DNA of 64,000 nucleotides, taken from NCBI GenBank assembly GCA_020465985.1, contig JAANYP010003725.1, forward strand, positions 526,501-590,500, written 5' to 3'. The notes under the pieces were generated by a model. The model ran no database searches and was not told the DNA's origin. It worked only from the letters and a program-made list of their open reading frames with translations. Position 1 is the first letter of the stretch; every line of letters starts with the position of its first letter. Origin of the DNA: Centrapalus pauciflorus (lineage: Eukaryota; Streptophyta; Magnoliopsida; Asterales; Asteraceae). The position numbers and the translations under genes are program-made. Of the stretch, positions 1 through 10,487 are shown one piece after another.

Positions 1-138
1 TATGTAATGAGACGCATGTAGTTTGCAATAAAGGAATAATAAAGATAATTACGCCGGAGGGGCGAGAGAATTGTATATATGAGTATTGGAGAAGTGGGGA
101 TCAATGTCTAATGATGATTGTTAGGTCCCGAAAGCTGA

Positions 139-1806
139 TTGCTTAGGGTTGTGAGTTTTGTTTGGTATAGGTTATTGATACCAAGACTGAAAAGAAAACT
201 GTGGCCGATACGCCTGTTGTCCCAAATGTTTCCATATGTGTTTCTGGAAGACTTGTCTGATGTGTCACTTGAAAGACAAGTGAAACTTTGTGTTGACTTG
301 ATCCCTGGAGTTTCTCCAATAGCTTGTTGTTCGTATCGGTATGCATCTACTGAAAGGTAAGATATGATGAAGCAACTTCAGAAGTTGTCAGATAGGGGCT
401 TTGTAGATTGAGTTCTCTGCCGTGTGGAGCCCGATAGTGTTTATGAAACAAAAGATGTCACAATGAGAATGTGCATAGATTCACATGATTTGAACAAATT
501 GACTATAAGTATCCGCTGCCGGGAATTGATGATTATTTCGATTAGCTGCATGAGAGCTAATTATTTTTCTAAGATTGATCTACGAATGGGATATGATTAA
601 TTAAGGTCCGAAGAAGGAATGTACTGAAAATGGCTTTCAGGGATAATTATGAGCACTACGAGTAATTAGTTATGGACATTATGAATATGGATTTGTATAT
701 CAATGTTGGAGGAATCGGTAATTGTAATTATCGATGATATTTTGGTGTAAGTCTAAATCTGAATATGTCAAATCGTGAATTTTGATTACAATAGGTTATA
801 TTTTGTAGTATGTGATTTCTGGAGTTGAGATCTCGGAGGATTCCGCTAAAAGTAGAGGGATTGAGAATTTGGAAGCTATTTCGCGGTATTACAAATTTAA
901 GAAATTTTCTACGATTAATAAATTGTAGACATGCTGATTTAAATTGGTATGTATATACCAACTTGAGAAAGTTATGATCGGAAAAACTTGCACAGATATG
1001 CGTGAGTAAGGTTATTATTTTTATGGTACACTAGAATCGATTATGTTTGATTAGAAGAGTCGTTTCATTTTCAACTATTGGTTTGCTTTACAAGTGGGAT
1101 TAGGAACACATATAGCTATGAGTATAGCTTACTAACCCCGACAGATGGTCAAAATGAATGGACTATTTTCACATTGGAATATATAATGAGATCATACATT
1201 CTGGATTTAAGTACCAACAGAAAAGATCAATTGTTTTGATAGAATTTTCGTATAACACTAGTTATCATGTTAAAAATCAAGAAAACACTGTTTACAGTTT
1301 TGTACGTGAGGAAATGTAGAATGCCTACGTGTTGGAATGAAATTGAAAGGACTCTGATTGCTGAGTCTGTGATATGGAAGAAGAATTATAATGATGAAAC
1401 ACCTAAACCAATCAGTTTTGAGGGAAACAATGTAGTATATTTGTTAGTATCACCGATGAGGTGAGTTGGTTCATTTAGAATAACAGAAAAGTTAGGAATC
1501 TGTTATCTCATTTGGAATTATCTAAGGAAATATCGAAATAACACTCGGTGTTTCACGTGGAAAGCTTTATGAAATCTTCACAACTAGTAATGAAGATTAG
1601 GCTGATTATACCGAATTCGAAATCAATAAAGATTAATATATGTTGAAAGTCCAGAATATATTATGGATATGAAAGTAAGGAAATTAAGGAACAAAGAGAT
1701 TAAAATAGTATTGATACGTTGGAAGCATCACAAAGGAGTAAACCATACTTGGGAGACAAAAGTCGATACGTTGAAAAAGTATAAGTATGTATTCGAATCC
1801 AAATAA
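139..1806 (+). pseudogene. Decayed gypsy pol (RT, integrase, chromodomain remnants)
   Basis: Fragments of a Ty3/gypsy polyprotein are visible in shifting frames. Near 230-360 a segment matches the pre-RT linker (LERQVKLCVDLIPGVSPIA). Near 725-750 there is the RT catalytic IDDIL. Near 1310-1340 comes the integrase C-terminal RKCRMPTCW, and near 1640-1806 a chromodomain-like tail with LRNKEIK and WKHHKG. Many stops and indels interrupt it, and the distance between landmarks is far shorter than in the intact relatives at 25038-29682 and 42083-46765, so large deletions have occurred. It cannot make enzyme. The family assignment is firm because the order of remnants matches those two elements. Confidence 0.8.
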
Positions 1807-1824
1807 ACTTCGAGGACGAAGTTT
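1805..1824 (+). other. Hairpin upstream of the gypsy#1 3' LTR
   Basis: AAACTTCG and CGAAGTTT form an 8-bp perfect stem around an AGGA loop, directly after the pol remnant and about 20 bp before the LTR. The same architecture recurs at 29681-29698 and, with a different stem sequence, at 46764-46781. Confidence 0.6.
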
Positions 1825-1844
1825 GAGCGTGGTGGAGCCCATGT

Positions 1845-3843
1845 TGTAACATCCTCGAATTCAATTACGGTGATTTAAGAAATATTTAGACAGGTAATTT
1901 ATAAATAAGTTGAATTATGAGCAAAGATTATGTATTTGGGGATATTTAAAAACTTAGTTGTTGTTTTAAGAAAATTAAAAAGTTTAAGAACTTTGAAATG
2001 ATTATTATGAATTATAAAAGTTAGTAATGATAAATTTAAGAATAAATCAGTATTTTATGGAACCGGTTAAGTTGAGGGGTGAAATGTCCAAAATGGGAAA
2101 GATGGGAATAAAAAGGCCAAATACATTTTCATTCTCCAAATGCTCTCTCTCTCTACACTCTCTCTCTAGAAAAACACTCTCTACTTCTCTTTAAGATATC
2201 TCGCAAACCGACCGGCCGATTATCGAGATTTATACGTCATCGGAAAGATCTCGAGGAGTACAACAACAATCTACGGTTGGATTTTTGATTTCATACGGAT
2301 TAAGGTAAGAATCGACTCTTTTAAGATTTTGTGTTTCGGTTTTGAAAAACATAAGTTCGAATCTGTCATTTTTATGCGATTTAAAGCCGATTTTGCTTGA
2401 AATCTTGCAAGAATGAGATAGTATATGTGTAATAGAATCAAACCTAGGTATAATACTTGATATATTCATGATTTTAGGCCTTAGAATGAAGGATTTAAGT
2501 TATAAGGATGAACAGACTCGAAAATGCCAAGAACAGAGTCGAAATGCAAGAACAAACTCGATTTTTGTACTAAATTCGAGCAGGAATTCGAGTTTACAAC
2601 CATAGATTCGAATCTAATGCCATAGATTCGAATATGGTTCGAATCTACCCTTAGGAATTCGAATTTAGTCATTAAATTCGAAGGAAATTCGAATTTAACC
2701 CCCGAAATTCGAGTTTAATGCCTAAAAATGAGAAATCTACTCTCTAAACTCAAGTATTTTGAATGAAACTCATAAACAACACCTAAAATACCAAGAGTTA
2801 TTCAAAGGACAAGGTGTGAACTTGAAATGGGTTCAAATTTAGTTGAGGTTCGAATTTGGATATGGATCCGAAATGGGGAAAAATATTGCAAAATTTACGA
2901 AACTTGGTTTTATGGATTTAAACGGTTTTTGACTTGAAATATTGTTGTAACTAATTTAACAGGTCCCTTGTGGTGTTGTTCAACCCACAGTGGGGTACTT
3001 GGCGGATCCGGTTGAAAGCCCGAAGAGAAATAATATCGGTTAAAAGATAAATTACGCACCCACTGTGAGTACAGTAGATTTCGCATGTTTATATTTGTTT
3101 TATGGAAGCTTTGCCTGCTGAGACTTGTTGTTTCATTGATTGTTTGAAATTCTACTAACTTGCGTAGATTTAGATGCACATTCTTACTTGTTGCATGTCC
3201 TTTCGGTTGTTGTGCATCTAGTGATGGACCGGTGGGTCGCATCGATTACTCTGATGTTACTGTGCTATATGACCTGGAGCTGATCCCTCCTAGGCCCGGT
3301 AGGCAGTATGTCATCCCCGATCGTACGTTTGTCTCAGATGGTATGTTTAAATGCCGAGCTGTGAGCTCGAAGGGGCTGCGGCTCTGGTCCGTACTTTGTG
3401 TACGAAGAGGATATCCGATGTTGGTCATCTGTGTTATCCTTGGGCTTCATAAAAATTTATAAAATGCAATCTCTGTATTCACTAAGCATCCGCTTATTCC
3501 CCGTTGTTGTTGATTTTTATTTTACAGGAAAAGGGAAGTCTACTGCTGGACCTTCTAGTTAGGTCGTTTGGAAGATTTGGGAGACTCGGCACTATTTGAT
3601 CGGTAATTGTGATTTGGACAATGTTGTAATATATTCTGGATGATTGTAATAAATGTATGGGTGTGTAGACTTAGACTTGGTACCTTATAGCACCGTAGGG
3701 TGTTTAACACTTTTTGCACTACGTTATTTATGTTTTTAATGCTTCCGCACTTAATTTAGGTTATCAGATCATTATGTTATTGTATGCTGGTGATTAATCC
3801 TGGGTGTATTGTAATTGGTGGTTGTTGTGGCAAGGGTGTCACA
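1845..3843 (+). repeat. 3' LTR of gypsy#1
   Basis: The LTR begins TGTAACATCC and ends GGTGTCACA, giving the expected TG...CA termini and a length of about 2.0 kb. Recognisable landmarks shared with the other gypsy LTRs here are an A/T-rich promoter-like stretch with ATAAAAA near 2108, a CTCTCT-rich leader at 2143-2190, a palindrome array at 2514-2706, the CCACTGTGAGT block near 3060 and the CTCACTAAGCA...ACAGGAA block near 3480-3530. Confidence 0.8.
2514..2706 (+). repeat. ATTCGAAT-type motif array in gypsy#1 LTR
   Basis: About a dozen copies of (A)GAnTCGAA or ATTCGAnTT lie in under 200 bp. Some form the perfect 12-bp palindrome AGATTCGAATCT. Spacing is irregular, so this is not a simple tandem repeat. 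The array lies 0.67-0.86 kb into the LTR. Confidence 0.7.
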
Positions 3844-4539
3844 GGTACTGAAAGTGATACCGATGTGGATCCGACTTTATATCGGGCCATGATTGGGTCA
3901 CTTATGTATTTAACTGCTTCAAGACCTGATATTATGTTTGCTGTTTGTATTTGTGCTAGGTTTCAAGCGAATCCGAAGGAGATGCATATGAAAGCTGTGA
4001 AGCGGATTCTACGATACCTCAAGTCGAAACCGAAGCTGGGACTTTGGTATCACGCGGAGGGAGATCTAGAGTTGGAAGCGTTCACGGATTCTGACTACGG
4101 AGGATGCAGCTTGACGCGCAAATCTACAACTGGAGGTTGTCAGTTCCTAGGAGGGAGATTGGTATCCTGGCAATGCAAGAAACAAACATCGGTAGCCATT
4201 TCAACGTGCGAGGCCGAGTATGTTGCTGCTGGTAGTTGCTGCTCACAGGTTCTGTGGATACAACAACAATTGCGGGATTACGGTTTGGCTTACACTCAAA
4301 CTCCTATTAGGATAGACAATCAATCTACAATTGCTATAACTAATAATCCAGTTAAACACAGTAAAACAAAGCACATAGACATAAGGCATCATTTTATTCG
4401 TGATTGTGCTGAAAAGAACTTAATCAAACTGGTAAAGGTGGCAACAGAAGATAATAATGCAGATTTATTTACCAAAGCGTTTGATAAGTCACGGTTTGAG
4501 TATTTAATTCAACTGAATGGAATGCGCAACCCAGAGTAA
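3844..4539 (+). pseudogene. copia#1 reverse transcriptase C-terminus and RNase H
   Basis: The frame is open and encodes the end of the Ty1/copia RT followed by RNase H. Visible landmarks are YRAMIGSLMYLTASRPDI (RT end), GYSD-type LEAFTDSDYGG (first catalytic Asp of RNase H), CEAEYVAA (catalytic Glu) and SKTKHIDIRHHFIRD before the stop at 4537-4539. Upstream RT sequence is cut off by the gypsy#1 insertion. The ATG-like start within the preceding LTR is spurious. The surviving portion shows no internal stop, so the insertion may have been what inactivated this gene. Confidence 0.85.
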
Positions 4540-5144
4540 TTTGACCTTAGTAGTAGTAAGTTTATTTTGTTTTATTGTAGAGTAGTAGTCTTTCTTCTTT
4601 TCAGTAATCTGCTAATTTAGGAAAGTTTCTATTTTTAGTAAGTTTCTATCTTTAGTAAGTTAGTAGGTTAGCTTATTTTACTGCTTTTCTTATGAAAAAA
4701 ATAATAATAAAATAAAAGAAAAAAAATAGAGAAAATTACAAAAATACAAAAAAAGAGAATATCAGAAAAAAAGAGTTAGGTCTTAGATACATAGGTTCAA
4801 AGTGACGAAAATTAGCACCGTCATTACAGACTCTAAGTATTTAGTCTTTCACACATAATGCAACTAAATCCTAAGTGTTATACTTTACTTAGTTTGATGT
4901 GTTGGTAGGCATAATACATATAGGGAATCTCAAGGCTAATAAAATATTCTAGAAATAGTCAAGCGTGTCACTAACTTAGATATATGACCAATCGGTCTTA
5001 ATTTTTATGTACAAGACATACAAACATTGAGTCTAAATGAGGTATGCAAACTTTCTGGGGATGTATGGCAACATCAAATACATCTGAAAATGGAAAGAAT
5101 AGAAATATCATGTAAAACTGAGAGTCGAAAACATGCAACTCTGT

Positions 5145-5296
5145 TGTACGTAAGTACAGACCTGTTGTCTCTGTTTAGATTCGGGTTAGCAGACATGTCG
5201 CTTTGTTGTACGTCAGTACAGACCTGTCACCGCTATCTGCTAACTTTAAAAGAAAACCTTAAGTCGAACTAAGACACTTTGTTGTATGAAAATACA
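5145..5296 (+). repeat. Three covarying tetraloop hairpins
   Basis: Three copies of a motif reading roughly CTTTGT-hairpin-GACCTGT occur at 5145-5158, 5207-5220 and 5283-5296. Stem and loop are TGTAC-GTAA-GTACA, TGTAC-GTCA-GTACA and TGTAT-GAAA-ATACA. The third copy changes both sides of the closing pair (C-G to T-A), and two of the three loops fit GNRA. A self-complementary ACAGACCTGT follows each one. Confidence 0.6.
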
Positions 5297-5951
5297 GACC
5301 TGTGTCCGATGTTTGTCTTTTAAAGAAAGTTTGCAAATACCAACAAGTTAGAATCTTTGTCTGTGTGCCTTGATCATAAAAGTATGTCTATGTCTGAGTC
5401 ACGTAAGATAATTTCCTGATAAATAAAAAGGCCAAGGGATATTCCGAAATGTAGAATGTTTAACAGGGTAAAATACCAACAATTGGCTAAATAGGTATGT
5501 CACAACAAACAATCAAAGGAATCAAAAATTCCTAAGTGTGAAAGTTTAAGTACTGAAAGTTAGTATCAGACATCGCTATCTGATTGAACCTTTCTTAGAC
5601 TATACTCATCAAAAATATGTTGTTAAGTATTTAGCTTAGATTGTAAATTTTTCTTAAGTCTAGATTAATTTTTTTTTGGTCAAAATTTTATTTTACTTTA
5701 TTTTATTTTATTTTATTTTTACCTTAGTTTATTTTATTTCATTTTAGTTTAGTTTAATTTTTACTTAGGTAAAAGGTCAAAAATTACTGAGGGTGCATTC
5801 AAAGTTGAATAAAATAATCAATGCGTGAATTATTTTAAGCTTAGGGTAAAAGAATTGGCATAGTTTATCTGGTTACACAATACCGTAGAAAAAAAAATTG
5901 GAAAAGTTGAAATTATTTCAAAATTTTCGAAATTTTTCTAAGTGTTGGTGG

Positions 5952-6620
5952 TTTCGAATCTAAGACAGACTCGAATAAGGAGTAATTCGAATCTGTCAGT
6001 AGATTCGAATCTACGCTTAGACTCGAGGGTTGGTGGTATAAATAGGTCAACAGTGAAGTCATTTAAGACCTTACTGTTTTCGAATCTATACACTCGAGTC
6101 TACTGTGGCGATCTCGATTCTATTCTCGAATCTATCGTATTTCTCCAAAAACGACATTTTGTCGAGTCTCTTACTTGGTGTTTCGATTCTACAGATACAT
6201 CTAGGTATAATCAACCGGATTGTACAAGATTTGTGTAGTTTTATGCACAATTTTAGACCAAATCGTCAAATTTTGAAGTTTTATAGGTTGAAATAGGGTT
6301 TTTGCTAAATTACCAAGATTGGACCTATAAAAGATCAAATTAAAAGCATAAATCAATGATTAGAACCTAGTTGAACTAATGTATGTGATTTACCAAGTTC
6401 AAAATGGTTAAAATCTTGGGTTTTTTGTTGAAAACAAAACCGACGGGACTTCGAGTCTGTTCTAGGACATTCGAATCTGTTCATGGGTTTCTCGAATCTA
6501 TCATTAGATTCGAGATGACCATGATATTCGAATCTGTCCATTAGACTCGAATAGGGACTCTTCGAATCTGTCCATTACATTCAAATATGGACACTTCGAA
6601 TCTATTACTTTCGAATCTGT
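5952..6620 (+). repeat. TTCGAATCT motif clusters in copia#1 spacer
   Basis: Two clusters (5952-6130 and 6440-6620) contain many copies of TTCGAATCT and related ACTCGA forms, some making AGATTCGAATCT palindromes. The same motif recurs in this element's own LTR (10070-10262) and in the LTR of the gypsy element inserted in it (2514-2706). Confidence 0.65.
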
Positions 6621-6749
6621 ACTTTATTTATTTTGTTTAATTTAAATTTTATTAAACTTGTGGAAATTTAATTGTGTTAGATTTTGTATTTAAAAAGGTA
6701 CAAAATAAAACAAATTTGAATTTAAACAAGTTTATTGATTTTTAATGAG

Positions 6750-6776
6750 TCTAACAGTTTTATTTATTGTGCAGAT
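6750..6776 (+). promoter_or_regulatory. Putative 3' splice site before the extra ORF
   Basis: A CTAAC branch-point match at 6750-6754 is followed by a T-rich stretch and TTGTGCAG ending at 6774, two bases before the ATG at 6777. This is a good plant acceptor arrangement. I infer that the extra ORF could be expressed from a spliced message, as retroviral env genes are. No RNA evidence is available here. Confidence 0.45.
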
Positions 6777-9700
6777 ATGGCAGTTCGTGCTTTTGTCCTG
6801 AAGCATAATATGGTCCTTAATCCAGATAATAATATCCCTGAGGCACAGGGTTTTCGCGAAGTTTTAGACTTCCTAGCTGAATCTAGGATTAGCTATGCTT
6901 TGTTTCATAACATTCCAATTGTAATTTCGTATGTACGCCAATTCTATGATCATCTACAGGTTGATTGCACTGTCACCCCGACAGTTCTAAGAACGAGAAT
7001 CGCTGGACAGCCGTTAGTCTTCTCAGCAGATATGTTGCGCCAAGTTCTACAGTTGGGTTCTCAGGAACAGGAGGACGGGCCTATTGACTTCCCGTTAAGT
7101 ATTAGGCAGACTACTTTTCTGAGGATGGGATACAGTTTAGATGTGACAAAGTCGTCATACATGAAGAGTGGACTGATTGGGCAATGGAGATTCTTGGTGC
7201 ACGTATTCATGGTCTGTTTTGCGCCGAAGAAAGCTGGATTTGATTACATAGTGTCAAAGATCCAATCTGGGGTTATTGCATTGGTATATAATCGGAAGTT
7301 CAGCTTTTCACAGATGTTCTTCTCGGAGTTCGTTCATCAAATTACGGCTCTAGAAAGGGAACGATTCTTGTTGTACCCAAGGTTCATTATGATGCTGATA
7401 AGGCATTTCTTGCCAGACTTGCCGCCGTCAAATGATTCTCTGAGTGTTAACATTATGGACAAACGGATTTTTGCTGATTGTTCCTCACACCGAGGAAGAT
7501 TGGCTGTTCCTGTTGCTCGTCCATTGTTCGGAGCCATTGTGGATAGGGATTTTCAAGCCCCGGAAGATGCCAACTGGGCAGGGGTCGTTGAGTTTCCACA
7601 ACAACAACAACAGCAACAACGTCAACAACAACAACAGCCACGAGTTCAACGACGCCGTCAGAGACCAGCAGTGAGTCAAATCCAGGCATCAAGGCCTTCT
7701 ACAAGCGAGCAGCCCCAAGCACAGGAAGCAGGGCCTTCAAGTGCAGTTCCTGATTCTGAACAAATTGCGCAAACACTAGAAGAGATATGGGCATCAGGAC
7801 CCCATGCCAACGAGGACGTGGCCGCAGCATTAGTGGGGGAGCTGCTCAGTCCACCAGAAGGAGCCGAAGATGTTCTTAGAGATGTTGATGAGTATGAGCC
7901 AGAAAGGGCTGATAAAGGCTTGACATCATCAGAATCAGAATCAGATGATATGGATGGGCAGGAGGCTGAAGCTCCTGAATCAGTGGCTGCGGATCCCAAT
8001 ATTCACATCGGAACCTATGGCGCTAGGTTAGTAGTGAATGAAGCAGCAGGATCGAGGAGGAGAGAAGAAAGGGAATCTGAAGATTCGGATTCTGAAGAAG
8101 AGGAGGTTGCTCAACTAGTGACGAGGCAACGGGCCAAACGTCATCGGTTCATGCAAGGGTCTTCTTCGGCATCCACTAGTCAGTTAGAAGTTCCCCAATC
8201 CCAACCTCAAGCCACCGCTCCACCATCACCGCCACCTCAGCAGCATGAACCATACATTCCATCACCTTTCATCCCATCTCCCATTCAGTCCATTCCTTCT
8301 ACGTCAGCTGCATATACCGAAATCAACGATTCATGCAACTCAAGAGTCGTGTTGACTTTCAGCACGTTCAAATCATAACCTTACCAAAGCTGTTGGTGAA
8401 CTCCAGGAGCATAACTCAAATCTGGATAAGGAGAATGCAGAGTTGCGGAAGATTGTGGAAAGTGTCAGAGACGAAAACACGGAGCTAAAATCTTTCGTAG
8501 CTGATCAATCTTCAGAAATCCGAGCAATGAGGTCCCTCCTAGAGCAACTTATGAAAAATCTACAAACTCAGGGGGAGACGAGTTGTAAGGATCAGGAGGT
8601 ACAGAGAAGAGATGATGATAATGAAGGCGATGATCCCGGTGCGAATAAAGAGATTGAGTCTGTAGATTTTCCTGCAGCTCAAGTTACACAAATTCAGGGG
8701 GAGCCAAGTACAGAAGGAGAAGTAGGAGGATCTGGAAAAGAAGCAGGTTCCTCGAGGGTTCTGTACAGTGACATGATTGATGCACTGAAGGACATAGAGG
8801 AAGAGCTTATGGATTTTGACGATGGAGAAGAAGAGTTAGAAGAAGGAGAATTTATTCCAGAGGAGGTTGTGGACTGGAAATCAGACGATGAAGTGTTGGA
8901 TGATGAAGACGATCAAGTCAATGAGGTTATTATCAATTCACAACCTGTCACGGAGCTATATGAAGGACAAAATCATAATGTGATTGACATTGACTATATC
9001 AAGGTAGCCTCAGTCGAGGACAAAGAACTTGAAGAGGCCGAGAAGGAGCCATCTAGAACTGACTTGATAAATCTTTGGTTCAAGAAAGAGGAAAAGAAAG
9101 ATCGTTTGAAGATGAAGAAGAAAATGAGAGTTCCAGGTGCTGGAAGCTTCTCAGGAGGCATTATAAGCTGGTTCTTTGACAAAGAACTGCAGCTATTTAT
9201 CTTGAAAAGAAGAGATGGACTACAATACTTGAGGCGAACACTAAAAGCATTTAACTCATTGCCCAAGATTGAAGTAAAGGAGCTTGCATGGAAAGAGTTA
9301 ATTAATATAGGTGAAGACCAGTACGCTGAAGTCGTGGCAAGAATTATAAGGAAAGAAGGAAGATCAGGAAAGTTTGAGCGACTCAAGCCAAGGACCGGAA
9401 AGAGGGTCGAGGATCAGTCGAGAATAGATCCTCATACAGGTAGGCCATGGGCCAGGATGGTATACAAACCTGTGAGGTGTCTAAAGAAAGTACCAATGAA
9501 ATCGATGCCACAGAACGTTTTGAGCAACATGAAATGGTGGTACCTCGAGATTGACACTGCTGAAGCCATCATGGAGGATCAAGACGAGCAGGTCATTTTG
9601 AAGGTATATGATCCACTGCATTTGATAAACCTATCAAAGGACGACCTGAAGAAGCTTCATGATCAGCCTATCTTCTTTACTGAACCATGGAGATCTGAAG

Positions 9701-9783
9701 CCAGGAAGTTCCAAAAGGTAGTTAAAGTTTGTATAGATGCTGGATTATATGCAGGTAGTAGTATATATAGCTCTAGTACTTAA
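6777..9783 (+). pseudogene. SIRE-type extra (env-position) ORF of copia#1
   Basis: This is a long ORF in the env position, with ATG at 6777 (two bases after a splice-acceptor-like AG) and stop at 9781-9783. Two small indels near 8331 and 8370 divide it into 6777-8378 and 8371-9783; only these seem to break it. The N-terminal ~230 residues match the N domain of the copia A and B ORFs (a FREVLDFL block, a SYVRQFYD block, a QWRFLVHVF block and YPRFIMMLI). Next come glutamine- and acid-rich low-complexity segments, a leucine-rich coiled coil near 8443-8570 and a basic C-terminal region. I see no signal peptide or clear transmembrane helix, so an envelope role is unsupported. This protein family is common in SIRE elements, and its function is not known to me. 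Confidence 0.75.
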
Positions 9784-9829
9784 ATTTGATGTAATGTAAA
9801 TAATTAGAAGCTATCGTCAAGGGGGAGTC

Positions 9830-10487
9830 TGTTGGTACACCCTGTGTGACGATAGCAGTCTAATCGATCTGCATTATGGTTTAAGTAATATTCTGAGTAT
9901 TAACAAGTGTTTTGATATATATGTTTATATGTGTTTGTCTGTTATTGATTGTGTGTTTGAACTTGATGTAACATATTACAAGAAGTTCAAACATAAAGGT
10001 CAAAGATTAACTCAAGCATAAGTAAAACATAAGTTTCATCACTTAAGAGTTTAAGTGTTTTGGCTAGATTCGAATTGCTTAAGGGAACACATTCGAATCT
10101 GTGATAGATTCGAATGAGACCTTAGATTCGAATGGGCTAGATTCGAGGATGTCAATATGGACAGACTCGAATGGGCTTTGGGCCAGATTCGAGCTTGGCC
10201 CACAACAGACTCGAATCAGGGTCTATAATTAGGGATAGACTCGAATCATTAAGGGACTTTTTGCAGAATTCGTGAGGAATTAAGCAAGAGGCGATCTCGA
10301 GTTTTTCAGCTAGGTGAGTGCCGTTTCGGAGAGAATTAGTTCGTAGGATCGTTCGTGGGTCGTTCGTTCAGCGTCTAATAGTCTCCGTGTTCCGTTGGTT
10401 GAGAGTTGTCCGTCTAACCGTCAACGAGGATTCCGCACTCGTTCACGGATCCGCGTCTAGATAGATCTTGCAGTCGTAGACCTTACA
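9830..10487 (+). repeat. 3' LTR of copia#1
   Basis: The LTR starts TGTTGGTACA directly after the polypurine tract AAGGGGGAG (9819-9827) and ends ACCTTACA, giving 658 bp. It closely resembles the copia C LTR at 31791-32443 at both ends. A cluster of GATTCGAAT motifs fills 10070-10262. The flank at 10488 is antisense gypsy LTR. Confidence 0.78.

Larger units (their letters stand above)
1..3843 (+). mobile_element. Ty3/gypsy (Tekay-like) element gypsy#1, 3' part
   Basis: This is the 3' portion of a chromovirus-type LTR retrotransposon that runs off the left edge of the window. It has a heavily decayed pol region to about 1806, a hairpin at 1805-1824 and a full-length 3' LTR at 1845-3843. The element ends exactly where an open copia RNase H frame resumes at 3844, so I infer that it inserted into copia#1. 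The matching target-site duplicate would lie left of the window. Confidence 0.8.
4540..6776 (+). other. Non-coding spacer between pol and extra ORF of copia#1
   Basis: This stretch of about 2.2 kb is AT-rich and has no credible gene. It holds GTAAGT donor-like sites near 4556, 4642 and 4657, an A-rich tract at 4690-4775, three related hairpins at 5145-5296, a T-rich tract at 5685-5765, two clusters of TTCGAATCT motifs (5952-6130 and 6440-6620), and a splice-acceptor-like sequence ending at 6774. Short ORFs in it have no recognisable domains. Confidence 0.7.
3844..10487 (+). mobile_element. Ty1/copia SIRE-type element copia#1, 3' part
   Basis: The element resumes at the gypsy#1 junction with the C-terminal part of RT-RNase H (3844-4539). 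It continues through a 2.2-kb non-coding spacer, a long extra ORF (6777-9783), a polypurine tract (AAGGGGGAG, 9819-9827) and a 3' LTR (9830-10487). A long ORF between pol and the 3' LTR is characteristic of the SIRE/Maximus lineage. Its 5' half lies left of the window. Confidence 0.82.

Noticed and set aside
5027..5272. Small ORF in the copia#1 spacer
   Set aside because: It overlaps the repeated hairpins, has no recognisable domain and lies in non-coding spacer.
6777..8378. Retroviral envelope glycoprotein
   Set aside because: It is in the env position, but no signal peptide, transmembrane helix or cysteine pattern of an envelope is visible.
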